Positions 5,316-5,332 of a DNA stretch of 5,332 bases are shown here, one piece after another (within the stretch, counting starts at the first letter, position 1; the number at the start of each line of letters is the position of its first letter). This stretch comes from Ruminococcus sp. UBA5129 (GTDB taxonomy: Bacteria; Bacillota; Clostridia; Oscillospirales; Ruminococcaceae), in the NCBI GenBank assembly GCA_002414125.1, contig DHYN01000057.1:5494-10825 (forward strand). Direction: 5' to 3'. The position numbers and the translations under genes were made by a program. The notes under the pieces are model-generated. The model saw only the letters and a program-made list of their open reading frames with translations. It had not been told where the DNA came from and made no database searches.

Positions 5316-5332
5316 GCCGATACGCACGGAGC

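Overview
The window looks like chromosomal DNA of an anaerobic Firmicute of class Clostridia, most likely a Ruminococcus-type member of the Oscillospiraceae. The reasons are strong AAGGAG-type ribosome sites, TGnTATAAT extended -10 promoters, moderate GC in the genes against very AT-rich gaps, and protein sequences that read as clostridial. This is inference from style and gene content; no rRNA or other decisive marker is present.

Layout. Positions 1-276 hold the 5' end of a leftward gene for a very charged, probably coiled-coil protein of unknown function. Positions 277-640 form an AT-rich divergent intergenic region with a good leftward promoter (328-356) and a good rightward promoter (568-596). 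The rightward promoter drives a tight three-gene unit: a D-Ala-D-Ala ligase-family ATP-grasp protein (641-1714), a DUF1934/YwiB-type beta-barrel protein (1730-2155, GTG start) and arginyl-tRNA synthetase argS (2176-3945), with gaps of only 15 and 20 bases. A second AT-rich gap (3946-4187) precedes a CdaR/PucR-family transcriptional regulator (4188-5273), which is closed by a strong hairpin terminator (5282-5315).

How the parts fit. argS beside a DUF1934 gene is a known Firmicute neighbourhood (ywiB-argS in Bacillus subtilis). The ligase-like gene links cell-wall precursor chemistry to translation in one transcript, but its active site is abnormal. Residues that match the Mg2+ ligands and the D-alanine-binding loop of E. 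coli DdlB are replaced (E270 to K, N272 to A, G276 to A, S281 to A), and so is the Lys-Tyr pair of the omega loop. It may be a pseudoenzyme or act on other substrates.

The most striking non-coding signal is in the argS-regulator gap. Three pairs of hexamers, each with exact 11-base spacing, fit the published WalR/YycF consensus TGTWAH-N5-TGTWAH. Two pairs face each other across the argS stop codon. The third is centred about 41 bases before the predicted start of the regulator transcript. The leader of that transcript can also fold in two competing ways, one of which covers its ribosome site. Together these suggest that the regulator gene is itself heavily controlled, perhaps by a cell-envelope two-component system.
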